NCBI RefSeq assembly: GCF_042682745.1
Contig: NZ_JBHUIO010000002.1
Span: forward strand, 62,001-126,000
DNA length: 64,000 bases
Reading direction: 5' to 3'
Source: Tumebacillus_A lipolyticus
GTDB taxonomy: Bacteria; Bacillota; Bacilli; Tumebacillales; Tumebacillaceae
In this document: one piece after another, positions 1 through 9,346 of the stretch
Layout: each line of letters begins with the position of its first letter
Position numbering within the stretch: position 1 is the first letter of the stretch
Position numbers and translations under genes: made by a program
Notes under the pieces: model-generated
Database searches by the model: none
Seen by the model: only the letters and a program-made list of their open reading frames with translations
What the model was told of the DNA's origin: nothing

Positions 1-43
1 TAAAAGGAAAGAGAAAAACAAAAGAGATAACTTAATGTGTAAT

Positions 44-72
44 TTGACCTCAGTTATGAAAAGATGTACTAT
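44..72 (+). promoter_or_regulatory. Sigma-A promoter of NRPS1
   Basis: TTGACC (44-49) and TACTAT (67-72) are separated by exactly 17 bases, a near-consensus sigma-A promoter in AT-rich DNA. Transcription would start near 79, leaving a leader of about 155 bases before the NRPS1 start. Confidence 0.7.
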
Positions 73-113
73 GTTATTATATAAGATTTATTCTAATACA
101 TTTTGTTATTACT

Positions 114-151
114 TCGGTACACTTTATTCAATTCGAATGAAGTTATACCGA
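114..151 (+). promoter_or_regulatory. Hairpin in the NRPS1 leader
   Basis: TCGGTA (114-119) pairs with TACCGA (146-151). Inside, ACTT (121-124) pairs with AAGT (140-143) and ATTC (126-129) with GAAT (135-138), joined by a T-G pair and closed by a 5-base loop. There is no T-tract after it, so it is not a terminator. It lies in the predicted 5' leader between promoter and ribosome binding site and may be an operator or mRNA-stability element; the role is inference. Confidence 0.4.
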
Positions 152-233
152 CTTGCAATTTAGATCGACACTTTCTGTCGTTTGTCCAAAATCGCCGATG
201 CGCTGTGATTTTCCAAGGGAGGGAAACTGCAAG

Positions 234-3200
234 ATGACCGAACGATTCTTGTCACCAACCAAACGATTGCCGATGCTTCAATTGCCCACAGACCACCCGC
301 GCGGTGCTGTTGCTCGCTATCAGGGTGAGTCCTGTTCGTTTCTCATCTCACAGGAGCTGTCCGACCGGCTGTCATCGATCGGCCAGCGATCCGATGTGCG
401 GCGCTCGACCGCTCTGCTGGCCGCTTTTTGTCTGTTGCTCGCTCGATATGCGGCAGCGGGTGAGCTGAATGTCAGCGCGATCGATTCTGGCCTGGATGAA
501 GCGGGTGCCCCGCTTCTCTTGCATGTCGATCTGTCCAATGCGCGTTCGTTTGAGGAATTGATCGATCTGGTGCAAAAGGCGGAGCGGGAAGCGCAGACGG
601 TGCGTTTACCGATCGAGGATCTTCCACTGCAGATGCAGGCGGATGGCCGAATAGAAGCTGGGGCGCTCGTGCCGATCGCCTTTGAGATCGGCTCGGCAAA
701 CGTGGATCGAGGGGTGCAGACGATGTGCGACTTGCACCTGAGCATCGAGGATGGGACAGCCGATCTTGTTGGACGTTTTACTTACAATGCGAACCTTTGG
801 CGACCGGAGACGATCGAGCGGATGTCCGGTCATTTTCTCACGCTGCTCGCCGCGCTCTCAACAGAGCCCAGTCGTTCCTTAGCAGAGGTGTCTCTGCTGA
901 CCGATGTGGAAAGAAATCAGCTGCTGGTCGAATGGAACCGAACGGAGACTCCCTATCCGAGCGCGAGCATGCAGCAGTTGTTCGAAGAGCAGGTGAATCG
1001 GACCCCTGATGCGGTAGCGGTGATCTATGAGGATCGCTCCCTCACCTATGGAGCGCTCAACAGCCAAGCAAACCGACTTGCACGCCGTCTGCGACTGCTT
1101 GGCGTCGGTCCGGAAGCGCGGGTCGGCATCTGCGTGGAACGGTCGCTCGACTTGGTGGTCGGGCTGCTAGCGATCATCAAGGCGGGAGGGGCGTATGTGC
1201 CGCTCGATGCCAACTATCCGGACGATCGATTGCATTTTATGTTGGAAGATTCTGAAGTATCGGTTCTTTTGACGCAGCGAGCGCTTTTGCCGAGGATTCC
1301 CACGCAGGGTGTGGAGCTCGTCTTGCTGGATGATGGCGAGCAAACGTCAGGCATTGCGGATGATCGCGACCTGCCTTGTGAGACGACGATCGACAACTTG
1401 GCGTACATCATCTACACGTCAGGTTCGACCGGCCGACCGAAAGGGGTTTGTGTGCCGCAGCGCGGGGTGGTGCGGTTGGTCAAAGCGAGCGATTATGCGA
1501 GCTTTGCGACTGACGAAGTGTTCCTGCAGTGCGCTCCGATCTCCTTTGATGCGGCGACGTTCGAAATCTGGGGGGCGCTGCTGAACGGAGCGCGCCTGGT
1601 CATCTGCCCGGCTGGCAAGCTGTCGGTGGCAGAGATCGGACAGGTCATCCAAACCGCTCAGGTGACAACCCTCTGGTTGACTGCGGGGCTGTTCAGGCAG
1701 ATGGTGGAGTCGCAGTTAGAATCGCTGAGCTCCGTTCGGCAACTGTTGGCGGGCGGTGATGTGCTCTCTGTGTCCCACGTGAAAAAAGTGCGGCAGCGCT
1801 GGCCGGAATGTCGCCTGATCAACGGTTACGGCCCGACGGAGAGCACCACCTTTACCAGCACTTATCGGGTGAACGATATCGAGTCGATCGAGAGCTCGGT
1901 GCCGATCGGCAGACCGATCGCCAACACGACCGTCTACGTGCTCGATCGCCATCTGCAACCGGTGCCGATCGGAGTTCCCGGCGAACTATATGTCGGTGGG
2001 GATGGATTGGCTCGCGAGTATCTGAACCGTCCGGACTTGACGGCGGAGCGATTTGTTCCTAATCCGTATGCTGAGCCGAATGCGCTGATGTATCGGACGG
2101 GCGACTTGGTGCGCTTTCTGCCCGATGGCAATCTGGAGTATTTAGGACGGATCGACAATCAGGTCAAAATACGAGGCTATCGCATCGAATTGGGGGAGGT
2201 CGAGGCGGTGCTCGGCGATCATCCGGCGGTGAAAGATTGCTCGGTCATCGCCCATGCGGACGAATCGGGAGACAAGCGGTTGGTCGCTTACATCGTGCCC
2301 GATGCGAGCGGGCAGCGGACAGAGCAGTGGGAGACGCTGTTTGATGATTTTTATCAGCAGGATGGGCCGGAGCACGATCCGACGTTTCATCTGGTCGGCT
2401 GGCATTGCAGCATGCGGAAACGGCCGATCCCCGCTGAGGAGATGCGCGAATGGCTCGATCATACGATCGAGCGGATTTTGCATCACCATCCAACGCGGGT
2501 GCTTGAGATCGGGACTGGATCGGGGATGATCCTCTACCGCGTGGCACCAAAGTGCCAATCCTATACCGGCACAGACATTTCTCAGGCGGTTGTGCAAAAG
2601 CTTCGGAACAGTGCGCAAGAATTGAACATGCCGCATGTGCAGGTCGTCCATCGGCGAGCCGACCAGCTCACCGATTATGCGGCAGGCGAGTTCGACATGG
2701 TGATTCTCAACTCTGTCGTACAGTATTTTCCGAGCATCGAATATTTTCTGAACGTCCTTGAGCATGTGGTGCGTGCGATCGGAGAAAATGGGACCGTCTT
2801 TGTCGGGGACGTCAGGAGCTATCCTTTACTGGAATCGTTCCATCTCGCTTGCGAGCTGTTCGATCAGCCTGATGAGGAACTGTTGGAAAACGCGGTGCGG
2901 CGTGCACGGCGTGCGGTGCTGATCGATAAGGAGTTGGTGATCGATCCGGCATTCTTTCTCGCCTTGCAGAAACATCTTCCGCAGATCGGTCATGTGCAGA
3001 TTCGTCCTAAGCGCGGTCATTCGCTCAATGAGCTGACAATGTTTCGTTACGATGTGACGCTTTCGATCGGCAAGTCTGAACCGAGCATGGCTGATGGGGC
3101 GTCGCTCGATTGGCAAACGGACGAGCTGACGATCGCCGAAGTGCGCCGATTGCTCGCCGAAGAGCAACCTGACAAGCTCTGCATCAAGCGGGTCCCCAAC

Positions 3201-6200
3201 GCGAGGCTGACAGATGTGACGCAGATGCTGGCAGCGGTGAAGAGCGGCGTGTTGCCCGAGACGGTCGGCGAGTTGCGCGCCCTTGTCGATCCTAGCTGCG
3301 GCATCGATCTGGAGGAGCTGTTGGCAGCCTCTGCCGATCTGCCCTATCGGTCGGACGTCAGCTGGGTCGATGCGGATGAAACGGGCTGTTTTGACGTGCT
3401 GTTTGTCCGAATGGGTGGGGAAGAGGCGCTCGAAGAGATGGAAAGGAAGGCGGAAGCAACGCCGCCACACTCGCACTCATGGCGTCAGTATGCGAACGAT
3501 CCGCAGCAGGCGATCTACAATCACGAGCTTGTGCAAGAGATTCGCGATCATTTGCGGGCAAAACTTCCCGACCACATGATTCCTTCTGCCCTGATCAGTC
3601 TGTCCGAACTGCCGCTGACCGCAAACGGCAAGCTGGACGTTCGCGCGCTTCCCGCTCCTGACTTTGCGCAGGCGCTGGAAGGAGTCGAGCAGGTAGCGCC
3701 GCGCAACGCGAGCGAGGAGATCTTGGTCGGTCACTACCAGCAGATTCTCGGCGTGGAACCTGTAAGCATCTTCGCCAGCTTTTTCGAACTGGGCGGTCAC
3801 TCTTTGCTGGCGATGCAGTTGATTTCCAGAATCAGAGAATCGTTCGGCGTTGAGCTGAAGCTGAAAGCGCTGTTCGAATCGCCCGATGTGGCGGCGCTGG
3901 CAGAATTGATCGGACGTGAGCGCTTTGGGAAGCGAGCAGAATCTGCAGCTCCGATCAGACCGATCGAACGAGCGGCACTTCTTCCCGCCTCGTACGCCCA
4001 ACAGCGGCTGTGGTTTCTCGATCGACTCAACGGTGAGGACTATCTCTACAACATGCCGTTCGCCCTCCATCTGTATGGAGAACTTCAAGTCGAGCCGCTG
4101 GAAAAGGCACTCCAGGAGATCGTGCGACGCCATGAGGCGCTTCGCACCCGCTTTGCTGACCGGGACGGAATGCCGATGCAGTGTGTTGAGGAGCACAGGA
4201 TCGCACCTCTGCAGCAGATCGATCTCACCGCCATCGATGCAGACCTTCGCGCTGCAGAGGCGCAGCTTTGGTTGCAGCAGGCGGCGCAGCTACCGTTCGA
4301 TCTGACGCATGATCTGCCGATTCGCTTTTCGCTGTTGAGGCTGGGAGAGCAAGAGCACATCCTTTCGCTGATCATTCACCATATCGCAGCGGACGGTTGG
4401 TCGATGGGAGTGCTGGCAGAGGAGCTGTCGATGCTCTATGACGCTTTTTCCAGCGGATCGCCGTCACCCCTTTCCGATCTGTCGGTCCAATATGCCGATT
4501 ATGCACACTGGCAGCGAGAGCGGGTGCAGAGCGGGGCGATCGATGAGCAGGTCGAGTATTGGCGAGAGCGGCTGAGCGGCCCACTGCCGGTGTTGCAATT
4601 GCCGACAGACCGCCAGCGACAGCAGGTCAATCGCCATCGCGGAGCGGTTCATCTGCTCCAGGTGCCAAGCGCACTGACGAAGCGCCTTCGACTGCTCAGC
4701 AAACAGGAAGGCACCACCCTGTTCATGTCGATGCTGTCAGCATATTACGTGTGGCTCCATCGCTTGACCGGGCAGGAGGATCTATTGGTCGGATCTCCTG
4801 TCGCCAACCGTGGACAACGAGAGATCGAGCGGATGATCGGCTTTTTCGTCAACATGTTGGTCCTGCGAACCGAACTGTCCAGCGAGCTGCCGTTTCGGGA
4901 ACTGCTCCAGCGCGTGCGCTCGACGGTGATCGATGCGAGCATCCACCAGGATGTCCCCTTTGAAAAGCTGGTGGAGGAACTGCAACCGGAGCGCAATCTG
5001 AGCAGCATGCCGCTCTTTCAAGTGGCATTTCAAATCACGCCTTCCTGGGAGTTTATGCTGTCTGGGCTGACGGTGCAACCGATCGAGATCGACAACGGTT
5101 CGGCCAAATTTGACCTCTCGCTGGCGCTCACAGAGATCGACGATCGGCTGATCGGCCGCCTCGAATACAACGAAGACCTGTTCGACAGCCTGACGATCGA
5201 GCGTTTTGCCGGCCATTACCTAATGCTGTTAGAAAGCATCGTCGCGACCCCGGACGCCCGATTGTGGGAACTGCCGATGTTGTCAGCAGCGGAGACACAG
5301 CTAGTGAAGAACGATTGGAACCGCCAGCAGACAGTCTATCCGCAGCGCTGTTTTCCACAGCTGTTCGCCGAGCAAGTGGCGAAAACGCCAGATGCGGTGG
5401 CGCTGATCGCGGGGGATATCCGTCTCTCCTACGCTGAGTTGAACGGTCGCGCCAACCAGTTGGCTCATCACTTGCAGCGCTTAGGTGTCGGCCCCGAGTC
5501 GCTGGTCGGCATCTGCTTGGAGCGCACCGTGGAGCTGCCGATTGCGATCCTCGGCGTGCTCAAGGCGGGCGGCGCGTTTGTTCCGCTCGATCCTGCCCAT
5601 CCGGCAGAGCGACTCGCGCTGATTCTCGAAGATGACAACCTGTCGCTGTTGGTGACCAGCGAGTCGTTGCTTTCGGTGTTGCCTCCACTTTCGGTACAGC
5701 AAGTGCTCGTCGATGCGGAGCAGGAACTGATCGGCAGACAGCCGAAACAGAACGTTCAGTCCTCTGTGCGCCCCGACAACCTGGCCTATCTGATCTACAC
5801 ATCAGGCTCGACCGGTCGGCCCAAAGCGGTCATGGTCGAACATCGACAGCTGATGTCAACGCTGCTGGCCAGCCAAGATCATTTTGCCTTTTCAGCGGCA
5901 GATGTGTTTCCGTGGATCGCATCGTTCGCCTTTGACATCTCCTACTTCGAACTGTTCAATATGCTGATCTCCGGCGGGACATCCGTCCTGCTCATGAAAG
6001 AGAAATTGCTCGATCTGACCGCTCTGGTCGGCGACTTGGAACAGTTCACGATGCTGTTTACCGTACCGAGTTTGATGCGGCAGATCCTCGACACGAGGAA
6101 GCGACTGGCGATCGACACGTCCCGCTTCGAGCAGCTCCGCACGATCTTTATCGGTGGTGAAGCGGTGCCGCCCGAACTGCTCGTCGAGATGCATCAAACG

Positions 6201-8507
6201 TTTCCCAGCGCGGAGGTTCAGATTCTCTACGGGCCGACCGAAACGGCGATCATCTGTACGCATCATTTGGTGTCGCGGGAGAGATCGCCGGAGCGATCTG
6301 TGATCGGCCGGTCGATGCGGCATGCGAAACTTCGGATCTGCGACAAGTCGGGCGCTGTGGTTCCAATCGGTGTGGCGGGTGAGCTTTACATCGGCGGTAG
6401 CTGTGTCGCGCGCGGGTATTATGGACGGGCGGAGCTGACTGCGGAGCGGTTTGTGGAGCAGGATGGTGAGCGCTGGTACAAATCGGGCGATCTGGTGCGC
6501 TTTCAAACGGACGGCACGATCGACTTCCTCGGGCGCATCGACAACCAGGTGAAAATTCGCGGGTTTCGCATCGAACTGGGCGAGATCGAAGCGGCGTTAC
6601 ACAAGCTGAAGCATGTGCGAGAAGCGGTAGTGCTCGCCCATCAGTTCGGCTCGGATGACAAGCGATTGGTCGGCTATGTCGTGCCCGATCAAGATGCGCA
6701 GTTGTCCACAGGCGATCTGTACAGAGAGCTCAAGGCAAAGCTGCCCGACTACATGGTGCCCTCCGCTTTCCTGATGCTGCAGTCGATGCCGCTCAATGCG
6801 AACGGGAAAGTGGATACGAGGTCCTTGCCGGTCCCGGAGATGCGTTCCTCCGATTCGATCGAGGCGTACTGCGCCCCGAGAAATTCGCTGGAAGAGCGAG
6901 TGGAAAAAATCTGGAGCGAGATCTTGCGCTATGAAAAGATCGGGGTGAACGATAACTTTTTTGGGCTGGGCGGCCATTCTTTGCTGGTCACCCAGGTCAT
7001 CTCGCGCGTGCAAGCAGCTTTTCAGGTGAGTTTGCGGGTGAGCGATCTGTTTGGAGCACCGACGATCGCCGAATTTGCGGAGCGTGTGCAGAAGGCGGTC
7101 GACGGAGCTCATCAGCTGGATGAGCGGAAGATCGTCCCTCTCGCCAACAGAGAGCAAGTTGTGCTCTCACATGCTCAGCAGCGGTTGTGGTTTCTCGATC
7201 AGCTGGAGCCAGGCTCAGCCACGTATAATGTTCCGATCAACTTGCGCTTGTGCGGAGAGCTCGATGTGTCAGCGCTGGAGCGAAGCCTGGAGGAGATCGT
7301 GCACCGCCACGAATCGCTGCGCACAACGTTTGCAGAGGTCGAAGGAGTCGGGGTACAGCGGGTCGCCGATATTTCCGAGCACTCGATCCAACTGCGCTCG
7401 ATCGATCTATCAGATGTTGCAGAAACGGAACGGGACGCGTGGGCGGAACGCTTGGTCAAAGAAGACGCGAGCCGGCCGTTCGATCTGCGAGAAGGACCGC
7501 TGTTGCGCGTGCTGCTGATACGGATTGAGGTAGAAGAGCATGTTCTGCTGTTCAACATGCATCACATCATCACCGATGGGTGGTCGAACAACGTATTTAT
7601 GGAAGAGCTGTCCACCCTCTATGAAGCGTTTGTGGAGGGCAGACGATCGCCGCTTCCTGAGATGGAGCTCCAGTATGCTGACTTTGCGGTCTGGCATCGC
7701 GAGCGGTTGCAAGGGGAGGAACTGCAAACGCTGCTCGACTATTGGAGCGGTCAGCTGGGCGGTCAGCTTCCGGTGTTAAACCTCCAGCCTGGCCAATGGC
7801 GTCCAACAGAGCGAAAAGGTCGTGGAGCGGTGTTCACGTTCCAAGTGCCTGCCGACCTTACGCAGCGGATCAAGTCGTTCTCCGATCAGGAAGGGCTGAC
7901 GCTGTTTATGTCATTGCTCACCGCGTTCAAACTGTTGCTGTTTCGTCATTCTGGACAGAGCGATCTGTTGGTCGGCATGCCGATCGCCAACCGCAACCAC
8001 AGCGAGATTGAACGGCTGATCGGCTTTTTTGTCAACACGCTCGTCTTGCGCACCGACCTCTCGGGTGATCCTACATTCCGCGAATTGCTCGCTCGTGTGA
8101 AAGAGACGGCACTGGGAGCGTTTGCCCATCAGGACATGCCGTATGATCTGCTGGTCGACGAGTTGAAAGTGGAGCGCGAAGTGGGGCTCTTTCAAGTGAT
8201 GTTCCAAGTCCTGCACAACGTGCCTGCGAAATTGTACGGGCTAGATGTGGAGAGCAGATGGATCTACAATGACACTGCCAAATTCGATTTGACGATCTCG
8301 ATCGTCGACCACGGGGCGGACATGGAAGGGATTCTCGAATACGATTGCGACCTGTTCGACGAACCGTTTATCGAACGGTTGAGCAGCCAGTTTTTGCAGA
8401 TTGTCGAGACGGCGCTCACCGACCCCGATCAGCAGGTGAGCATGCTGCAGATCGAGTCAGAAGCGTATGAGTTTGCAGAAGAGATGCTCGATGAGCTGTT
8501 TGGCTGA
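234..8507 (+). CDS. NRPS1: half-C / A(Val)-NMT-PCP / C-A-PCP / C
   Basis: Multimodular NRPS of about 2757 residues. ATG 234 is preferred over an in-frame ATG at 153 because AGGGAGG lies just upstream and the extra residues resemble nothing. Residues ~12-225 are only the C-terminal lobe of a condensation domain; no HHxxxDG is present. A1 (~230-690, resuming ~960-1145) reads DAFWLGGTFK, the valine code. An N-methyltransferase with VLEIGTGSGM is inserted after A8 (~700-960). PCP1 has LGGHSL (Ser1190). Then come C (HHIAADGWS), A2 (~1695-2200) with unusual code DIFFFGLIIK and no safe substrate, PCP2 (LGGHSL) and a final C domain (~2300-2730, HHIITDGWS) with a short acidic tail. There is no TE or downstream A domain. 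Codes were read by eye against GrsA. Domain order is firm; N-methyl-Val is inferred. Confidence 0.95.
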   Translation: MTERFLSPTKRLPMLQLPTDHPRGAVARYQGESCSFLISQELSDRLSSIGQRSDVRRSTALLAAFCLLLARYAAAGELNVSAIDSGLDEAGAPLLLHVDLSNARSFEELIDLVQKAEREAQTVRLPIEDLPLQMQADGRIEAGALVPIAFEIGSANVDRGVQTMCDLHLSIEDGTADLVGRFTYNANLWRPETIERMSGHFLTLLAALSTEPSRSLAEVSLLTDVERNQLLVEWNRTETPYPSASMQQLFEEQVNRTPDAVAVIYEDRSLTYGALNSQANRLARRLRLLGVGPEARVGICVERSLDLVVGLLAIIKAGGAYVPLDANYPDDRLHFMLEDSEVSVLLTQRALLPRIPTQGVELVLLDDGEQTSGIADDRDLPCETTIDNLAYIIYTSGSTGRPKGVCVPQRGVVRLVKASDYASFATDEVFLQCAPISFDAATFEIWGALLNGARLVICPAGKLSVAEIGQVIQTAQVTTLWLTAGLFRQMVESQLESLSSVRQLLAGGDVLSVSHVKKVRQRWPECRLINGYGPTESTTFTSTYRVNDIESIESSVPIGRPIANTTVYVLDRHLQPVPIGVPGELYVGGDGLAREYLNRPDLTAERFVPNPYAEPNALMYRTGDLVRFLPDGNLEYLGRIDNQVKIRGYRIELGEVEAVLGDHPAVKDCSVIAHADESGDKRLVAYIVPDASGQRTEQWETLFDDFYQQDGPEHDPTFHLVGWHCSMRKRPIPAEEMREWLDHTIERILHHHPTRVLEIGTGSGMILYRVAPKCQSYTGTDISQAVVQKLRNSAQELNMPHVQVVHRRADQLTDYAAGEFDMVILNSVVQYFPSIEYFLNVLEHVVRAIGENGTVFVGDVRSYPLLESFHLACELFDQPDEELLENAVRRARRAVLIDKELVIDPAFFLALQKHLPQIGHVQIRPKRGHSLNELTMFRYDVTLSIGKSEPSMADGASLDWQTDELTIAEVRRLLAEEQPDKLCIKRVPNARLTDVTQMLAAVKSGVLPETVGELRALVDPSCGIDLEELLAASADLPYRSDVSWVDADETGCFDVLFVRMGGEEALEEMERKAEATPPHSHSWRQYANDPQQAIYNHELVQEIRDHLRAKLPDHMIPSALISLSELPLTANGKLDVRALPAPDFAQALEGVEQVAPRNASEEILVGHYQQILGVEPVSIFASFFELGGHSLLAMQLISRIRESFGVELKLKALFESPDVAALAELIGRERFGKRAESAAPIRPIERAALLPASYAQQRLWFLDRLNGEDYLYNMPFALHLYGELQVEPLEKALQEIVRRHEALRTRFADRDGMPMQCVEEHRIAPLQQIDLTAIDADLRAAEAQLWLQQAAQLPFDLTHDLPIRFSLLRLGEQEHILSLIIHHIAADGWSMGVLAEELSMLYDAFSSGSPSPLSDLSVQYADYAHWQRERVQSGAIDEQVEYWRERLSGPLPVLQLPTDRQRQQVNRHRGAVHLLQVPSALTKRLRLLSKQEGTTLFMSMLSAYYVWLHRLTGQEDLLVGSPVANRGQREIERMIGFFVNMLVLRTELSSELPFRELLQRVRSTVIDASIHQDVPFEKLVEELQPERNLSSMPLFQVAFQITPSWEFMLSGLTVQPIEIDNGSAKFDLSLALTEIDDRLIGRLEYNEDLFDSLTIERFAGHYLMLLESIVATPDARLWELPMLSAAETQLVKNDWNRQQTVYPQRCFPQLFAEQVAKTPDAVALIAGDIRLSYAELNGRANQLAHHLQRLGVGPESLVGICLERTVELPIAILGVLKAGGAFVPLDPAHPAERLALILEDDNLSLLVTSESLLSVLPPLSVQQVLVDAEQELIGRQPKQNVQSSVRPDNLAYLIYTSGSTGRPKAVMVEHRQLMSTLLASQDHFAFSAADVFPWIASFAFDISYFELFNMLISGGTSVLLMKEKLLDLTALVGDLEQFTMLFTVPSLMRQILDTRKRLAIDTSRFEQLRTIFIGGEAVPPELLVEMHQTFPSAEVQILYGPTETAIICTHHLVSRERSPERSVIGRSMRHAKLRICDKSGAVVPIGVAGELYIGGSCVARGYYGRAELTAERFVEQDGERWYKSGDLVRFQTDGTIDFLGRIDNQVKIRGFRIELGEIEAALHKLKHVREAVVLAHQFGSDDKRLVGYVVPDQDAQLSTGDLYRELKAKLPDYMVPSAFLMLQSMPLNANGKVDTRSLPVPEMRSSDSIEAYCAPRNSLEERVEKIWSEILRYEKIGVNDNFFGLGGHSLLVTQVISRVQAAFQVSLRVSDLFGAPTIAEFAERVQKAVDGAHQLDERKIVPLANREQVVLSHAQQRLWFLDQLEPGSATYNVPINLRLCGELDVSALERSLEEIVHRHESLRTTFAEVEGVGVQRVADISEHSIQLRSIDLSDVAETERDAWAERLVKEDASRPFDLREGPLLRVLLIRIEVEEHVLLFNMHHIITDGWSNNVFMEELSTLYEAFVEGRRSPLPEMELQYADFAVWHRERLQGEELQTLLDYWSGQLGGQLPVLNLQPGQWRPTERKGRGAVFTFQVPADLTQRIKSFSDQEGLTLFMSLLTAFKLLLFRHSGQSDLLVGMPIANRNHSEIERLIGFFVNTLVLRTDLSGDPTFRELLARVKETALGAFAHQDMPYDLLVDELKVEREVGLFQVMFQVLHNVPAKLYGLDVESRWIYNDTAKFDLTISIVDHGADMEGILEYDCDLFDEPFIERLSSQFLQIVETALTDPDQQVSMLQIESEAYEFAEEMLDELFG

Positions 8508-8612
8508 GCAGAAGCTGAGCGGACAACTTTCAGTTGTGAAGCGAAACGGCCATGCGTCCACTGCGCGCACGACCCAAGAAAATGAGTCAAACTGTCTGAA
8601 ACGAGAGCGATC

Positions 8613-8647
8613 AGGGAAGGTGGCCAATCGAGCCGCCTTCCCTTTTT
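8613..8647 (+). terminator. Rho-independent terminator after NRPS1
   Basis: A 12-bp stem (8613-8624 with 8632-8643, one G-T type mismatch) is followed by TTTT. It closes the NRPS1 transcript about 105 bases after the stop, so the gene really ends on its C domain. Confidence 0.75.
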
Positions 8648-8700
8648 CATCCTGCAGCCTGTTGCAAGTCCAGTCCGTGTCGACCGCTCGCTTCCGGTGG

Positions 8701-9288
8701 TTATCTCCACACCACATCGTTTCGCGCTGGCAAAAAAGTTCCTTTCTGATCGGCCTGCTGTTGTGCGAGATAGCGGTACGCGCGGTCATGATGATCACCA
8801 ACAAAGTAGACCGGGTCTACCGCTTCGTTTTTCAGGTGCAGCTGATCGTCAAGCAGAGTGGTAGCGATGTGACGCTGTACGATGCTGCCGACGACGATCA
8901 CATAGCCCCCCTCCTCATCAAGATGGCTCACCTCGCATTCGAGTGAGATCGGACACTCTGCGACCAACGGCGCTTTGACTTGAACGGCGTCAACAGGTGT
9001 CAGTCCGCTCAAGGCAAACTTATCGTGTTCAGCCCCGCTGCTATATCCGCAGATTTCGATCGCTTCCATCAAATTGCGGTCAGGCACGTTGACGACAAAC
9101 TGACCGACTTCACGGATGGCTCCGATCGCATGCCCTCCGCGTCCGAATCCAAGGCAGATCATGTTGCCGAGTGAAAAGGAGGAGGACAGGGTCGCCAAGT
9201 TGGGAATCCCCGCTCGATTGTAGAAGCTGACCAGAATGACTGGGAACCCATAGTACAATTTTTGAATCTCGATCGCATGTTTGTTCAT
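8701..9288 (-). CDS. Flavin reductase family protein
   Basis: This 195-residue protein resembles FMN-binding split-barrel flavin reductases: an N-terminal YGFPVILVSF strand, NLATLSSSFSLGN, GHAIGAIREVGQFVVNVP and a GYSSG loop typical of the family. Such enzymes bind FMN and either supply reduced flavin to a monooxygenase or act as small oxidoreductases. The start has an excellent ribosome binding site (AGGAGGG, about 9 bases away). It is divergently transcribed from an ArsR-type regulator 58 bases away with overlapping promoters, so that regulator probably controls it. It converges on NRPS1 and may be a stress or housekeeping gene rather than a tailoring enzyme. The exact substrate is unknown. 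Confidence 0.85.
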   Translation of the reverse strand: MNKHAIEIQKLYYGFPVILVSFYNRAGIPNLATLSSSFSLGNMICLGFGRGGHAIGAIREVGQFVVNVPDRNLMEAIEICGYSSGAEHDKFALSGLTPVDAVQVKAPLVAECPISLECEVSHLDEEGGYVIVVGSIVQRHIATTLLDDQLHLKNEAVDPVYFVGDHHDRAYRYLAQQQADQKGTFLPARNDVVWR

Positions 9289-9310
9289 CTGTTCGATCCC
9301 TCCTCACTCG

Positions 9311-9339
9311 ATTGTAAGCGAGGAATGTTTCGGCTATCA
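9311..9339 (-). promoter_or_regulatory. Candidate promoter of the flavin reductase
   Basis: On the minus strand TACAAT (9311-9316) is a good -10 element, with a weak -35 (TGATAG, 9334-9339) 17 bases upstream. It overlaps the + strand regulator promoter almost completely, so one bound repressor could block both directions. Confidence 0.45.
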
Positions 9340-9340
9340 T
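9312..9340 (+). promoter_or_regulatory. Promoter of the ArsR-type gene, implying a leaderless mRNA
   Basis: TTGTAA (9312-9317), a 17-base spacer and TATCAT (9335-9340) lie directly before the gene. Transcription would begin about 7 bases after the -10 element, on the ATG at 9347 itself, which has no Shine-Dalgarno sequence. Confidence 0.5.
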
Positions 9341-9346
9341 CGAAGT

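Noticed and set aside
153..233. An earlier start (ATG 153) for NRPS1
   Set aside because: No ribosome binding site precedes it and the extra 27 residues are not NRPS-like; ATG 234 follows AGGGAGG.
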